In this document: positions 42,828 to 52,900 of the stretch, piece after piece | Layout: every line of letters starts with the position of its first letter | Numbering within the stretch: the stretch's first letter is position 1 | From: a virus | DNA: 64,000 nt | Virus record (IMG/VR): IMGVR_UViG_3300030329_002114 | Span: 1-64,000 of that record | Direction: 5' to 3' (one strand) | Made by a program: the position numbers and the translations under genes | The notes under the pieces: generated by a model | What the model was told of the DNA's origin: nothing | The model's input: only the letters and a program-made list of their open reading frames with translations | Database searches by the model: none

Positions 42828-43585
42828 AAATAAAAGAGACAGTAGTTGTGTTCCCAGATATACATTTTCCAAATCATGACGAAAAAGCATTTAATTGTGC
42901 TTTAAACATTATTAAGAAAGTCAAGCCTACTGGTTTTCTATGTTTAGGAGATTTTGCAGATGGTGAGTCTGTAAGCCATTGGCAATGGAGAAAAAAGAAA
43001 AGACCACCTACAGAATATCAATTACCTATGATATATAAAGAAATAGATGAAGTTAATGAAGGGTTGGATCAAATTGATTCTGCGTTAAAATCCGTAAAGT
43101 GTAAAAAGAAAATTATGGTACAAGGTAATCATGAACTTTGGTTCGATAACTTTGTTGAAGAAAATCCATACTTAGATCACTTAGGTTCTAGAAAGGCTTT
43201 TAAGATAGACTCTAGAGGCTATAAATGGTACCCATATGGAAAGATCTTTAAAGTTTTAGGGTCTAAGCTATATGCTTATCATGGCGGCCATTACGGAGGT
43301 ATTGCACATGCAAGAACCCATGCTTTGCAATTTGGTTGTAACATTATTTATGGACACACACATGACAGTCAAAAGGCAACTGTTCAACATATTGATGGAG
43401 CACACATGGCTCATTCTTTAGGGTGCCTTACAGACATGACAAAAGATTATTTAAAAGGCAGACCTACTAACTGGAGCCATAATGTAGGAGTTGTGGATAT
43501 ATTTACAAACGGCAATTTTAATTTAGTTGTACTGGAGATAGTCAATGGATATACGAGTTATTGTGGAGAAATAATAAGTGCCTAA
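42824..43585 (+). CDS. Calcineurin-like metallophosphoesterase
   Basis: All signature motifs are present: D-x-H (FPDIHFP), GDFAD, GNHE, an H in YHGGHYGG, and GHTH. At 253 residues it is a complete single-domain enzyme. It overlaps the muralytic gene by 4 bases. Such proteins hydrolyse phosphomonoesters, phosphodiesters or nucleotides; in phages they are often placed near lysis or tail genes, with unknown substrate. Confidence 0.85.
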   Translation: MKIKETVVVFPDIHFPNHDEKAFNCALNIIKKVKPTGFLCLGDFADGESVSHWQWRKKKRPPTEYQLPMIYKEIDEVNEGLDQIDSALKSVKCKKKIMVQGNHELWFDNFVEENPYLDHLGSRKAFKIDSRGYKWYPYGKIFKVLGSKLYAYHGGHYGGIAHARTHALQFGCNIIYGHTHDSQKATVQHIDGAHMAHSLGCLTDMTKDYLKGRPTNWSHNVGVVDIFTNGNFNLVVLEIVNGYTSYCGEIISA

Positions 43586-46052
43586 ACAGATATATCAATT
43601 AAAAGATTTTAGTGGCGGTATAAATACATTGCAAGATCCAGCTGACATTCAAGATAATCAATTTGAATCATCTAGAGGCTTTATGTTCAATACTCAGGGT
43701 TCTATTTCTCCCTCTTATGTAATGAATGTTGCAGCTAATAAAGTTACAGCTTTTGCTAATACAAATATCACTACAGTGGAATCAGGCTTTGGTCTGGGTT
43801 ATTTTGAAACAGATAGAAATAGAGACGCTGTAACGGTTGCAGTGACAAGCTCTATTACAGGCGATGATGACAATGAAGGATCTGCAACTGGTTTTATAGC
43901 TAGGCTAAATGGCGGTATTAGGCGAGAGTTAGAACGTAAAAGTGGAGGAACTCAACAAAACTTAGCTGCTTCTTTTCCAGTTGGGACTAGAATACTTATA
44001 ACATCTAGTGATTTTAGTGCTGATGGGTTTGATCCAAAAGGACAGGGCATTTATGATGTTGTTGAGCATAATGGAAACAATATTGTTTTAGATAGAGCAA
44101 TACCTATTATTATTGAAACTCCGCCTCAAGATTTTTGGGGAGCTACAATAACAGGAGTTACAGGAACAGATTTCTTGCTTCTTATAGCAAACCCAGCTAC
44201 ACACAAAATAGATGTTTACTCAACTAATACAGCTGGAACTAATTGGGAAAGTAACGCTATTACATTAAGGTCTTCTGCTAGCGGTGTAGCATCTCAAGTT
44301 TTATATTATAGCATTAATGAAGCTATAAGGTGTTGTGATACAGCAATTGGATCTAGCTCTAAAATTCAATGGTATGGCTTCATACAAAGAAGACATTTTG
44401 ATGAAGCAAATTCTAGTACAGATGCTAATGCTTATTTAGATTTTTATGCGAAAGATAATACACTATCTCCTCCTTCTGAAAATGGTCTAACATCAGCATC
44501 TACAGCTTCCCCTGCAAATTTTACAACTTATCCAGCTGTAGCTGGAACTGGTTTTGAAGTTAATATAATTACAGATCAAGATGAAAATGGTGCAATACCT
44601 GCTGCAACATATGAATTAGCTTCTACCTTTATATATGATGGCAATCAAGAGTCCCTTCCATTCGCTTATTCTAATACACATACTGTTGCAGATGCTTATG
44701 ATTTGAAGTCTTTATCTTTAAATGTAACTGCTTTAGGCCCATATGATCCTAGAATATCTGGTGGTAGAATCTACATAAGAGAACAAGGCATAGACGCAGA
44801 ATATACTATGTTAATTGACATTGACTTAACCAAAGGTTGTAGAACTAAATTTTCAGATGATTTTACAGAATGGCACGATGCAGGTAGCAGTCAATATAAT
44901 TGTCCAACTGCAACAGCTTCTGCTAATTTTGTTGTTAAAGAATTTGGATTAGTCACATATGAAGTTATTAATGGTTTTTCTTCTAGTATATTTAGCAATG
45001 CAATAGGAGATGATGGTGAGAACTGGAAAGATTCTGTTGTTGCAAATAATAGAGCTTTTGTTTGTAATTTAAATATTAAAGATGATATGACTGGCAAGTC
45101 TAAAGCATTAGCTAGTGTTGGAAATTTTGGTGATAGAATTATGTATTCAATGCCTAATCGTTTTGATACATTTCCATATCATAATTACATAGAAGCAGCT
45201 AAAGGTGATAATGATGAGTATGTTGCTATAGATTCTTTTGCTGATAGATTATTAGCTTTTAAAAGATTTAGTTTAGATATAATCAACATAGCATCCCCTG
45301 ATGACGCTGGTTGGTTTTTAGAAGATAGTAAACGCTATATGGGTATAAGAAACACTCAGCTTGTTAAAAAAACTCAATATGGTTTAGTGTTTGCTAACCC
45401 TAATGGATTATTTTTATATAATGGAAATAATATTGTTAATCTTTCAGAGAATTTAATAAGTGATTCAGATTGGTCTTCTCATATAACTACAGATAGTTGC
45501 ATTATATATGATGAACAAGAGTCCCAAGTTTATGTGATAAAGCAAATGGATGGCGATGGTCAGGCATATATGTGCGATTTAAAGAAAAATGTTTTTACTA
45601 GAATTAAAGATTTTACCCCAGATGGCAATGATGGAATTACCAATTCAGTAGATACAGATCAAAATGTATATGTAGGTTATGATGCAGGTTCTCAAATTGA
45701 TGTTCATCAGCTTGTTAGAACTTCAACAAAACAAACTGGAGGTAGGCTGTATTTTAAAGATTTGGATTTTGGCGATCCTTCTGCAATTAAAAAAATATAT
45801 GCAGTATATGTTACATATAAATCAGATGAAGCCTTAACTGGTCTATTTCATATTAGAAGAGATGGAAGTAATATTGATTTAGATGGAACTATTCCTATTT
45901 CATCAGGTTGGAATACTGTAAAGATTGCACCCAGTTCTCCTATTACATGTACAAAAGCTCAGTTTAGATTAGATCTTGATACAGCTGATCCTAATGTATA
46001 TATTAATGATGTTAGTATAGAGTATAGAATAATTAAAAAGAAAGCATCGTGA
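43578..46052 (+). CDS. Large tail protein (tubular/stabilising type), 824 aa
   Basis: Starts with GTG overlapping the phosphoesterase gene by 8 bases. The N-terminal KDFSGGINTLQDPADIQDNQ is the characteristic opening of podovirus tail proteins that contact the neck, followed by long beta-rich repeats, and a middle segment (DRLLAFKRFSLDIINI, MGIRNTQLVKKTQYGLVFANPNG) commonly found in the family. It probably forms the tail tube or nozzle. The function is inferred from similarity to phage tail tubular proteins. Confidence 0.65.
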   Translation: MPKQIYQLKDFSGGINTLQDPADIQDNQFESSRGFMFNTQGSISPSYVMNVAANKVTAFANTNITTVESGFGLGYFETDRNRDAVTVAVTSSITGDDDNEGSATGFIARLNGGIRRELERKSGGTQQNLAASFPVGTRILITSSDFSADGFDPKGQGIYDVVEHNGNNIVLDRAIPIIIETPPQDFWGATITGVTGTDFLLLIANPATHKIDVYSTNTAGTNWESNAITLRSSASGVASQVLYYSINEAIRCCDTAIGSSSKIQWYGFIQRRHFDEANSSTDANAYLDFYAKDNTLSPPSENGLTSASTASPANFTTYPAVAGTGFEVNIITDQDENGAIPAATYELASTFIYDGNQESLPFAYSNTHTVADAYDLKSLSLNVTALGPYDPRISGGRIYIREQGIDAEYTMLIDIDLTKGCRTKFSDDFTEWHDAGSSQYNCPTATASANFVVKEFGLVTYEVINGFSSSIFSNAIGDDGENWKDSVVANNRAFVCNLNIKDDMTGKSKALASVGNFGDRIMYSMPNRFDTFPYHNYIEAAKGDNDEYVAIDSFADRLLAFKRFSLDIINIASPDDAGWFLEDSKRYMGIRNTQLVKKTQYGLVFANPNGLFLYNGNNIVNLSENLISDSDWSSHITTDSCIIYDEQESQVYVIKQMDGDGQAYMCDLKKNVFTRIKDFTPDGNDGITNSVDTDQNVYVGYDAGSQIDVHQLVRTSTKQTGGRLYFKDLDFGDPSAIKKIYAVYVTYKSDEALTGLFHIRRDGSNIDLDGTIPISSGWNTVKIAPSSPITCTKAQFRLDLDTADPNVYINDVSIEYRIIKKKAS

Positions 46053-46477
46053 TGGATAGAATTTCTAGGTATATTAATAACAGAAAGCAAGACAAAATTC
46101 GCATGTCTAATAGCAGACCCTCATTACAAAGCTTACGTGAGGGTGAAGAGGTTCTCTATATTAATAAAGATAATAAGCTTTGTAGATATAGAAAAGAAAA
46201 AGGCATTCTATGGAAGTCTGAAATGAGTCACGATGGAAATCATATTGTAGAAAAAGATTTAAAGATTAGAAAGAATTTATCAGTCTCAAAAGATATTCAT
46301 CTTGATGGAACTATAAAATTTGATAATGGAGTTGATATTACCACTAAAGCAACAAGTGGTAATGAAACATTAAGCATAACAACGGAAGAAACTGTTGGGA
46401 GTTCTGTAACTCCTGACGGTAGTTTAAAAGTATATATAAATGGTACTTTGTACCAAATCCCAGTAAAAGAGGTTTAA
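46049..46477 (+). CDS. Small tail-associated protein, 142 aa
   Basis: It overlaps the large tail gene by 4 bases and has a basic N-terminal helix, a YINKDNKLCRYRKEKGILWK segment, and a beta-rich C-terminus (EKDLKIRKNLSVSKDIHLDG) similar to repeats seen in fibre-connecting domains. It likely links the tail to a fibre or spike. Not recognised further. Confidence 0.55.
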   Translation: MMDRISRYINNRKQDKIRMSNSRPSLQSLREGEEVLYINKDNKLCRYRKEKGILWKSEMSHDGNHIVEKDLKIRKNLSVSKDIHLDGTIKFDNGVDITTKATSGNETLSITTEETVGSSVTPDGSLKVYINGTLYQIPVKEV

Positions 46478-46478
46478 T

Positions 46479-47408
46479 ATGTCATTAAGTAGTTTATTAT
46501 TGCAACAACAAATGAGCGAGACTGAAGCAAATCTGCAAGATGTGTATGACGCAGAAGACAGAAGGCGTCAAAAATCTGGAAAATGGGCAGGGCTTGGAAA
46601 TTTTGGTGGGGGTCTTCTTGGCTTGGGTGCTGCTGCAGCTCTTGGCGTTACTGCTCCTTGGGCTGTTGGTTTAATAGCAGGTGCAGGTTCGCTTGGTGGT
46701 GGTAAGCTAGCAGAACAATGGGCTGGGGGTAGTACAGATCAAAGAACTTCTTTAGGTCAAAATGTTGATACAATAACTGGAGGCAAAAAAGAATTTTCAC
46801 AAAAAGTTAAAGATAGGTATAAAAAGAATGTTGATAGATTTCAGAAAGAGCAAAATTCAAGAATATTTAATAAAGCAGTGAGTACTGGAATTAAAGCTGG
46901 TATGTTTGCTTGGCAAGATCCTTCTAATCAATTTACAAGAGGATCTAACTATTTGCGTAGTAAGCTTGGATTATCTCAAGCTGGAGGGCCAGTTATCCCT
47001 GATACCACTGACGCTATTAATACGATGCAAGCTTATGATCCATTTGGTAGTCCACCAAGTCAATTTGGTGCAACTCCAAATCCTACTGGTGTAATGTCTG
47101 GGCCTATGGCTGCTCAAGTAGCTGCTGACCCTACAATTGGACAAGGAGTGCTTTCTTATGATAATTGGATGGATCAACAAACGGCTCCAGTTACACAAAA
47201 TATTATGGGAGGTTGGTCTGATATTTCTAATTGGAATCCATTGGAACAAGCAATGAATAGAGGTTCTGCTATGAAATCAATTGGATTACCCACACCACCT
47301 ATGAACATGGGGATCCCTAGGCGAATTGGGTATGATCAGTATCCAAGTGGTTTTATTGGAGCTCCTAATCCGTATTTACAAGGTAATACTTATACAAACA
47401 AACCTTAG
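46479..47408 (+). CDS. Internal virion protein candidate with a Gly/Ala-rich hydrophobic region, 309 aa
   Basis: Residues about 40-85 are a long Gly/Ala/Leu stretch (FGGGLLGLGAAAALGVTAPW) that could insert in a membrane. The C-terminal half is Pro/Gly/Asn/Gln-rich and low in complexity. Proteins like this are ejected with podovirus DNA to form a channel across the cell envelope. The similar hydrophobic end at 1-192 may be the A-lineage equivalent. Confidence 0.55.
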   Translation: MSLSSLLLQQQMSETEANLQDVYDAEDRRRQKSGKWAGLGNFGGGLLGLGAAAALGVTAPWAVGLIAGAGSLGGGKLAEQWAGGSTDQRTSLGQNVDTITGGKKEFSQKVKDRYKKNVDRFQKEQNSRIFNKAVSTGIKAGMFAWQDPSNQFTRGSNYLRSKLGLSQAGGPVIPDTTDAINTMQAYDPFGSPPSQFGATPNPTGVMSGPMAAQVAADPTIGQGVLSYDNWMDQQTAPVTQNIMGGWSDISNWNPLEQAMNRGSAMKSIGLPTPPMNMGIPRRIGYDQYPSGFIGAPNPYLQGNTYTNKP

Positions 47409-47420
47409 GGAGTAAGATTT

Positions 47421-48677
47421 ATGCACATACCAAATCATATAGACACAGACCCTTCATCAATGACATTTAGTGGCTCTGGTGGAGGAACAAACCCAGCTCA
47501 TTCTAATCCATTACCAGCTGCGTCCTCTGCTCCATATAGTGCTGCTTATGGCCAGACTTTAGGTGCTAATTGGGGAGGAAACATGTCGGGACTTCAGAGT
47601 GCTTGGAATAATCAATTTGGCAATACAGCTGGTACCAATCCAACAAATCCTAATCCATATGATTTTAATTGGTCTTCCAGTACAATAAATCCATATTTAC
47701 AAGGAGCAAATGTTAATAACCCAACTGGAATGGATCAACTTCAATGGCTCAGTGGTCAAGGTATAGATGTTACTGGGCTATCAGATGAGGAGCTTGCTTT
47801 CTTACCATCTATGGATAAGTTAAATACAGCTTGGAATAGAATGAATACTAATGTGGGAATGGCAAGAACAGGTCTTGGTTTTGGAATGGATGCGTCTCAA
47901 CTAGCTGGTACACAAAATTTATTAGGAATGAGTGGAGGTCAAGGTCTTTCTAGCATTGGAGGTGGGTTTGGCAAAACAGCTGCAAATATGTTTAGCAATT
48001 TAAGATCACAAGGTCAACAATATAGAACAGATTTAAATCAACAACTTGCAGGTTTTCAATCCGATGTACTTGGAATGCGTTATGACTTTGAAGATGCAGA
48101 AAGCAATTATCAAGATAGTTTAACAACAGCATTAGGAAATATTATGGCTTCTGGCGAAACAGATTTAGCTGTATCTGCAACAGCTGGGCCTTTTAATCCC
48201 CCTCAAGGTGCTTCAATTGGAACTAATTACCAATGGGGATCGAATACATATACATTAGCAGCTGATGGTCAATGGAAAAGACTAGGAGGCGAAGGTGGGG
48301 TTGCAGGTGCTCAAGAAGACGCATTTGGAGCAAATAATTATGTAGATGCTGGTTTTAATGCTGCATCAGGTATAGACCCAAGTAATCCATTACAGGGAGT
48401 ACTTACTCCAAATACAACTACGGATGAACAAGGTAATCAAACTACTACAACATATAGTTTCTTATCAGACAATAGACTTAAAAAAGATATTAACTATTTA
48501 TTTACTATGAATAATAAAGTTCCTATTTATTCATTTAAGTATAAAGGGTACAATGAAACTCATATAGGTACTATGGCTCAAGACATAGAAGATATGATAC
48601 CAGATGCTGTATCTGAAGTCAATGGATATAAAATGGTTGATTATGAGAAAGTATTTAACTTTAAAGGAGGTCAGTAA
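47421..48677 (+). CDS. Virion protein with S74-type intramolecular chaperone domain, 418 aa
   Basis: The last 65 residues (LSDNRLKKDINYLF, PIYSFKYKG, HIGTMAQDIEDMIPDAV, MVDYEKVF) have the endosialidase chaperone/peptidase S74 pattern with its Ser-Asp start, which trimerises and often cleaves itself off. The preceding 350 residues are Gly/Ser/Asn/Gln-rich with a coiled segment. An unusual combination: the chaperone normally serves beta-helical fibres, while this body looks like an internal or flexible virion protein. Confidence 0.7.
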   Translation: MHIPNHIDTDPSSMTFSGSGGGTNPAHSNPLPAASSAPYSAAYGQTLGANWGGNMSGLQSAWNNQFGNTAGTNPTNPNPYDFNWSSSTINPYLQGANVNNPTGMDQLQWLSGQGIDVTGLSDEELAFLPSMDKLNTAWNRMNTNVGMARTGLGFGMDASQLAGTQNLLGMSGGQGLSSIGGGFGKTAANMFSNLRSQGQQYRTDLNQQLAGFQSDVLGMRYDFEDAESNYQDSLTTALGNIMASGETDLAVSATAGPFNPPQGASIGTNYQWGSNTYTLAADGQWKRLGGEGGVAGAQEDAFGANNYVDAGFNAASGIDPSNPLQGVLTPNTTTDEQGNQTTTTYSFLSDNRLKKDINYLFTMNNKVPIYSFKYKGYNETHIGTMAQDIEDMIPDAVSEVNGYKMVDYEKVFNFKGGQ

Positions 48678-48678
48678 T

Positions 48679-49200
48679 ATGGCAATGGATAGATATACAT
48701 CAGGCTTTGATATAGCCGATACCTTAGAAGATACCTTATTAAATTGGGTTATGTCTAATAGGAAATTACAAGAAAACGCTAGGCAGTTTAATAGAGACCT
48801 AGAAGAAAGAAAAAGGCAGTATGATGCAACTTTTGGAGAAGGCAAAAGGAGATATGATATAACTGATCAGCTTGGTAGAGATATGCGTTTAGGTGATAAA
48901 AAAATGGCTCAACAAATATTAGGTAGGGAAAGCGTAAAAGAACAAATAGAAAAATGGGATAGAGCTAGGAAAGCCTATACAAATGCTCAAGAAAAAAAGT
49001 TTTTTGGTATTGGTTTTGATGAACAACGTTCTATAGAGAAATTTGAAAAAGAAGTTGGCCCTCGACCTGAATTAAGACCAATGACTTTACCAGATTATCC
49101 TTTTATGCCTAGTTATGGAATGGATCAAAGTATTATTAGTCAAGCTCCTTCTCAAAGAAGAACAAATTTTTTAAATGAACTTATGCTAGGAGGTATGTAG
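48679..49200 (+). CDS. Coiled-coil virion protein, 173 aa
   Basis: The ATG at 48679 has a near-perfect AAAGGAGG ribosome site; an upstream frame from 48604 lies inside the preceding gene. Residues about 20-90 (RKLQENARQFNRDLEERKRQY) form a coiled coil. It is placed similarly to the 365-aa gene of A. It may be an internal ejection protein. Confidence 0.65.
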   Translation: MAMDRYTSGFDIADTLEDTLLNWVMSNRKLQENARQFNRDLEERKRQYDATFGEGKRRYDITDQLGRDMRLGDKKMAQQILGRESVKEQIEKWDRARKAYTNAQEKKFFGIGFDEQRSIEKFEKEVGPRPELRPMTLPDYPFMPSYGMDQSIISQAPSQRRTNFLNELMLGGM

Positions 49201-49931
49201 TGAATGGCATAGATCCTTATCAGGTAAGAGAACTGATAGAAGATTATAATAGTAACCCACAGAGATACTCAGATGGGGAGGCAGAAACTATAGCTGTATT
49301 AGCGCAAGCTATAGGTGCTCGTTTTCAAAGAGATGGTAAGCCTTTTCAAAAGGGTTTATTTGATGTATTAGATACTGCTACCTTTGATCTGCTTCCAAAT
49401 GAATTGAGACCAACTTCACGTGGAGAATCTGTCTTTGGAGAAACTGATGCAGAACAATTAGCTAGTGCTTTGGGTATTGGAGCTGGTGTTGTAGGTGGTA
49501 TTGGTGGGGCTTATAAAGGCGGCAGGGGTCTTTTTAATTATTTTAAAAAGAAAAAAGGTCGCAAAGGTGGTAGTGATCCAATATCAAATGTAAGAGAACA
49601 AACTAAATCAAATGTAAGAGAACAAACTAAACTTCTTGGAGAACCTCAACGTTTATTGTCTGGGCAAACTTCTAGACAAACTAGACGCAATAGGTTTCCA
49701 TTAGATTCTAGAAGTGGAAATCCTATTCCTATGACAAGTAGAGCTGGAGATCCAATTCCTATGGGAGGAGATACTCTTAGTAAAATACGTGAGTTTGAAT
49801 ATAATATGGGAATTGGCGATAGTTATTTTGATACGCAAAAATTAATAAACTATGCTGGTTTAAATATTAAACCAAATCAATTAACTAGAAGTCAAAGAAA
49901 TGAAATTATTCAAAGACTTATGGATAGTTAA
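49200..49931 (+). CDS. Small protein sharing an N-terminal domain with the giant polymerase-like protein, 243 aa
   Basis: The GTG start overlaps the previous stop (TAGTG) and the end overlaps the giant gene (TAATG). Its first 110 residues (DPYQVRELIEDYNSNPQRYS, then TFDLLPNELRPTSRGE) align with the beginning of the 3030-aa protein (PYEAIKVQNLIRTYKTNPTMF, TFDLIPKEPRNTGE) and more weakly with the A giant. It also has a Gly-rich hydrophobic segment and two exact tandem 8-residue repeats. It looks like a short paralogue carrying a virion-targeting or ejection domain. Confidence 0.7.
   Translation: MNGIDPYQVRELIEDYNSNPQRYSDGEAETIAVLAQAIGARFQRDGKPFQKGLFDVLDTATFDLLPNELRPTSRGESVFGETDAEQLASALGIGAGVVGGIGGAYKGGRGLFNYFKKKKGRKGGSDPISNVREQTKSNVREQTKLLGEPQRLLSGQTSRQTRRNRFPLDSRSGNPIPMTSRAGDPIPMGGDTLSKIREFEYNMGIGDSYFDTQKLINYAGLNIKPNQLTRSQRNEIIQRLMDS
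49583..49630 (+). repeat. Exact tandem duplication of a 24-base unit
   Basis: Two identical 24-base copies lie side by side in the 243-aa gene and encode SNVREQTK twice. The identity suggests a recent slippage duplication in a linker region. Confidence 0.75.
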
Positions 49932-52900
49932 TGGCATCACCTTATGAGGCGATAAAAGTTCAAAATTTAATAAGGACTTACAAGACCAATCCAACTATGT
50001 TTAATGACGACCAGCTTGATGAGCTGGAACGTCTTGCTGAAAACAATGAAATAGAATTTAAGAGAAGACAAAGCGAATTTTCTTTAAGGCGTGGTCTTCA
50101 ACAGGCACAGGCTGGTTTCATTGAAGGGCTTACTACCTTTGATCTTATTCCTAAGGAACCTCGTAATACAGGTGAAGCTATATTTAGACAACTCGGTCAC
50201 CTTGCTGGTTTTGCTCCTGCAATATTAAAAGCTCCAGTGATGGGAGTTGTTCAGGTTGCTTCTAAAGTTACTGGAAAAGAAGTTGCAGATATAGCTAAGC
50301 AACCTTTTACAAGTGCTGTTTTAGATGGCATTAACGCATTAGATGCGATTGCTGTTCCTATGATAGGATCTAGATTAACTAAAAAAGGATTCGATGCTGC
50401 TCTTACTAAAACTGGAGCAGAATCCCTAGAGTTTTTAAAACGAGGTTCACGAACTAGAGCAATCACAGAAGAAGCCTTAGGGCTTGCATCAGCTAGTGCT
50501 ATTAGCAATATATGGAAGGGTAAAGATGCTATTGTTGATTCTTATATTGGAGGTGCCATCGCAGGTGGAGCCTTTGGTGGTATTGGTAATTTTGTTTCTT
50601 TAGGTAATTTATATAAAGGCACACCTCAACAAGTAGAACAAGCCAATAAGCTTTTGCGTGCAGGTGTAGCCAGTATGTTTATGGGTCTTCCTTCTACCCT
50701 TAGAAACGATCCAACTGAAATGCAGATATATGAATATCTATTAGGTGGTTTCTTTGGATACAATACAAGACCAGCTAAAGAGGTTGAGGCTGGTAAATGG
50801 ATAAATGAAAATAGGGCTAGAGAAGAAATATTTAGACCAGAAACATCTAAAGATTGGAATAAAGTAAATAAGAATGCTCAAGAATTTATTATTCGAGAGC
50901 ATCCTATGACTAAAGAATTAAACTCAGAAGGTCACGGTGGCAGTACTGGTGCTGCTTTGGGTTATTTAGAAAGAAGATTTCCAAATGCTAAATGGAGAGA
51001 AGGAGCATTAAATAATCTTAAGAAAAATAATAAAGAAGCAACAGAATCCAACATACAAGATTTTTACAGAAAGAAAGCTTATGAAGCTTACAGAATAGAA
51101 AAGAAAGTTTTTGAGAATGCTGTATTAGCAAACTCATCTATTATTAATGATGAGAGACTCGATGCTATGGATCAGGCTCAACGTGACCAATTTAAGATTG
51201 AAGATATATCAGACTCTATAAGTAAATCTTCAGATAAATATGGCGACAGAAAAAGCGTTGGAGAAACTATTATTGAAGTAGCTGAAAATTCTTCAGTAAA
51301 TAACGTTCCTAATCGTGAATTGTTTATAAGAGAACTTAGTAATAGGTTTGATTCTAAGACTATAAAAAAATTAGATTCTAAACTTAGGGGTTGGTTTAAT
51401 AACTATAGTCAAAGATTTGTAGAACAAGATATTGTCAATATAGATGGACAGGAATACAGAATTATTACTAAGGAGAAAATAGGCGAAGTAGATGTAGGTG
51501 AAAAGGTAGATGTATTGCCAGCAACATATTTAGTTCCTGAAGGTGAGTTTCGTTTAATGACTCATTTTATAAGGGAAGTCCCAAGTGAAAATGGTCAAGT
51601 AAAGCAAGAAGCAATTAAGATAATGAAGACGGATCTTGTATTTGATTATGGCGTTCCCACTGTTAAAAATAGATTAGATGGCAATGCATATATTAGATTG
51701 CAAAATTTATTAGAAGAGAATGGCAGATACATAGTTAGTGGCATTAAAGATAAAGACTATGTAATGACTGGTCGATTTAGAGATGAGAACTTAACTCTTG
51801 ATAATGTGTTTGATATTTTATCTAATAAACAAGCTGGTATTATAACAAGAAAACAAGTAGAAGACGCTTATAATAGATCGTTAGAAAAAGAAAGAGAATT
51901 ATCTGAGTTTGTGCGTGCAGGTGAATATGAAGCATTAGAAAAACTTCATGAGCGTAAATGGATTTCCAATTTCGTTAACTTAGCCGAAATGAACAATTTA
52001 AAGCTAGAAGATGCTTGGGCTATTATAGACCCAGCTCAAAATTTTGGTAAGAGTGTGGCTGACTTAAATAAGCGTATGTCACTTGTTACTAATAGAATGA
52101 CTCCAATGGTTAAAGAAAGCTTTGAGAATGTAGCAGGGATGAATAAAGGTGAAAAGTTTAATGTAATTCAAATAGAAGATAATTTAGGAATTGGAACTGG
52201 AGTATCAGATACAGATGGATACATGGCTTTTAGACATGATATATTTGATGCAACTACTAAATCATTTGGAAGAGATGTTAAAAACACTGGCCAGAATAAA
52301 CCTGTTATTGCTGCTAAAACACCATATGGATTTTTTGCAACTAAGAGTAATGGTCAAAGGGCTCATGAATCTCTTAATGAATGGATGATGAAGAACGATG
52401 TTCATGCTGTTATATATACAAGTGGATCTAAATTAAAGGGTAATAATCCTATTTCTACTTTAAAGTATGAAAAAGGTAATTATGTTTCTGATAATATTAA
52501 TCGAATAGAAATACCCATAGATAAATTACAAGTAAGCTCTGGTACTTATGAGAATACTAAAAAAGATGTTAGAGGCGCTAGTACGCCTATGCAAAAATTT
52601 GGTCAGGCAAACGAAGAACAAGCATTCGGCTTTGCTGACAAATGGATTGATACTGTAGTAAAACCATCTCTTGAGGGATCTGAAAGAGGTCGGAAAATTT
52701 TAGAGAATTATCAAAAGACTAATGATTTAACAGAAATGTCTAAGGCTTTTGAAAATAAAGATATTAAATTGGAAGAACTTCCTTTTAGATTTGTTATTGA
52801 TACTCTTTTAAAAAATCCTGATTCTAAATTAGGAAGATTTCTTTCTGATAGGTTAATGCGTTTAGAAGTTGAGGGTGAATTAGATAAGACAGTATTTGAA

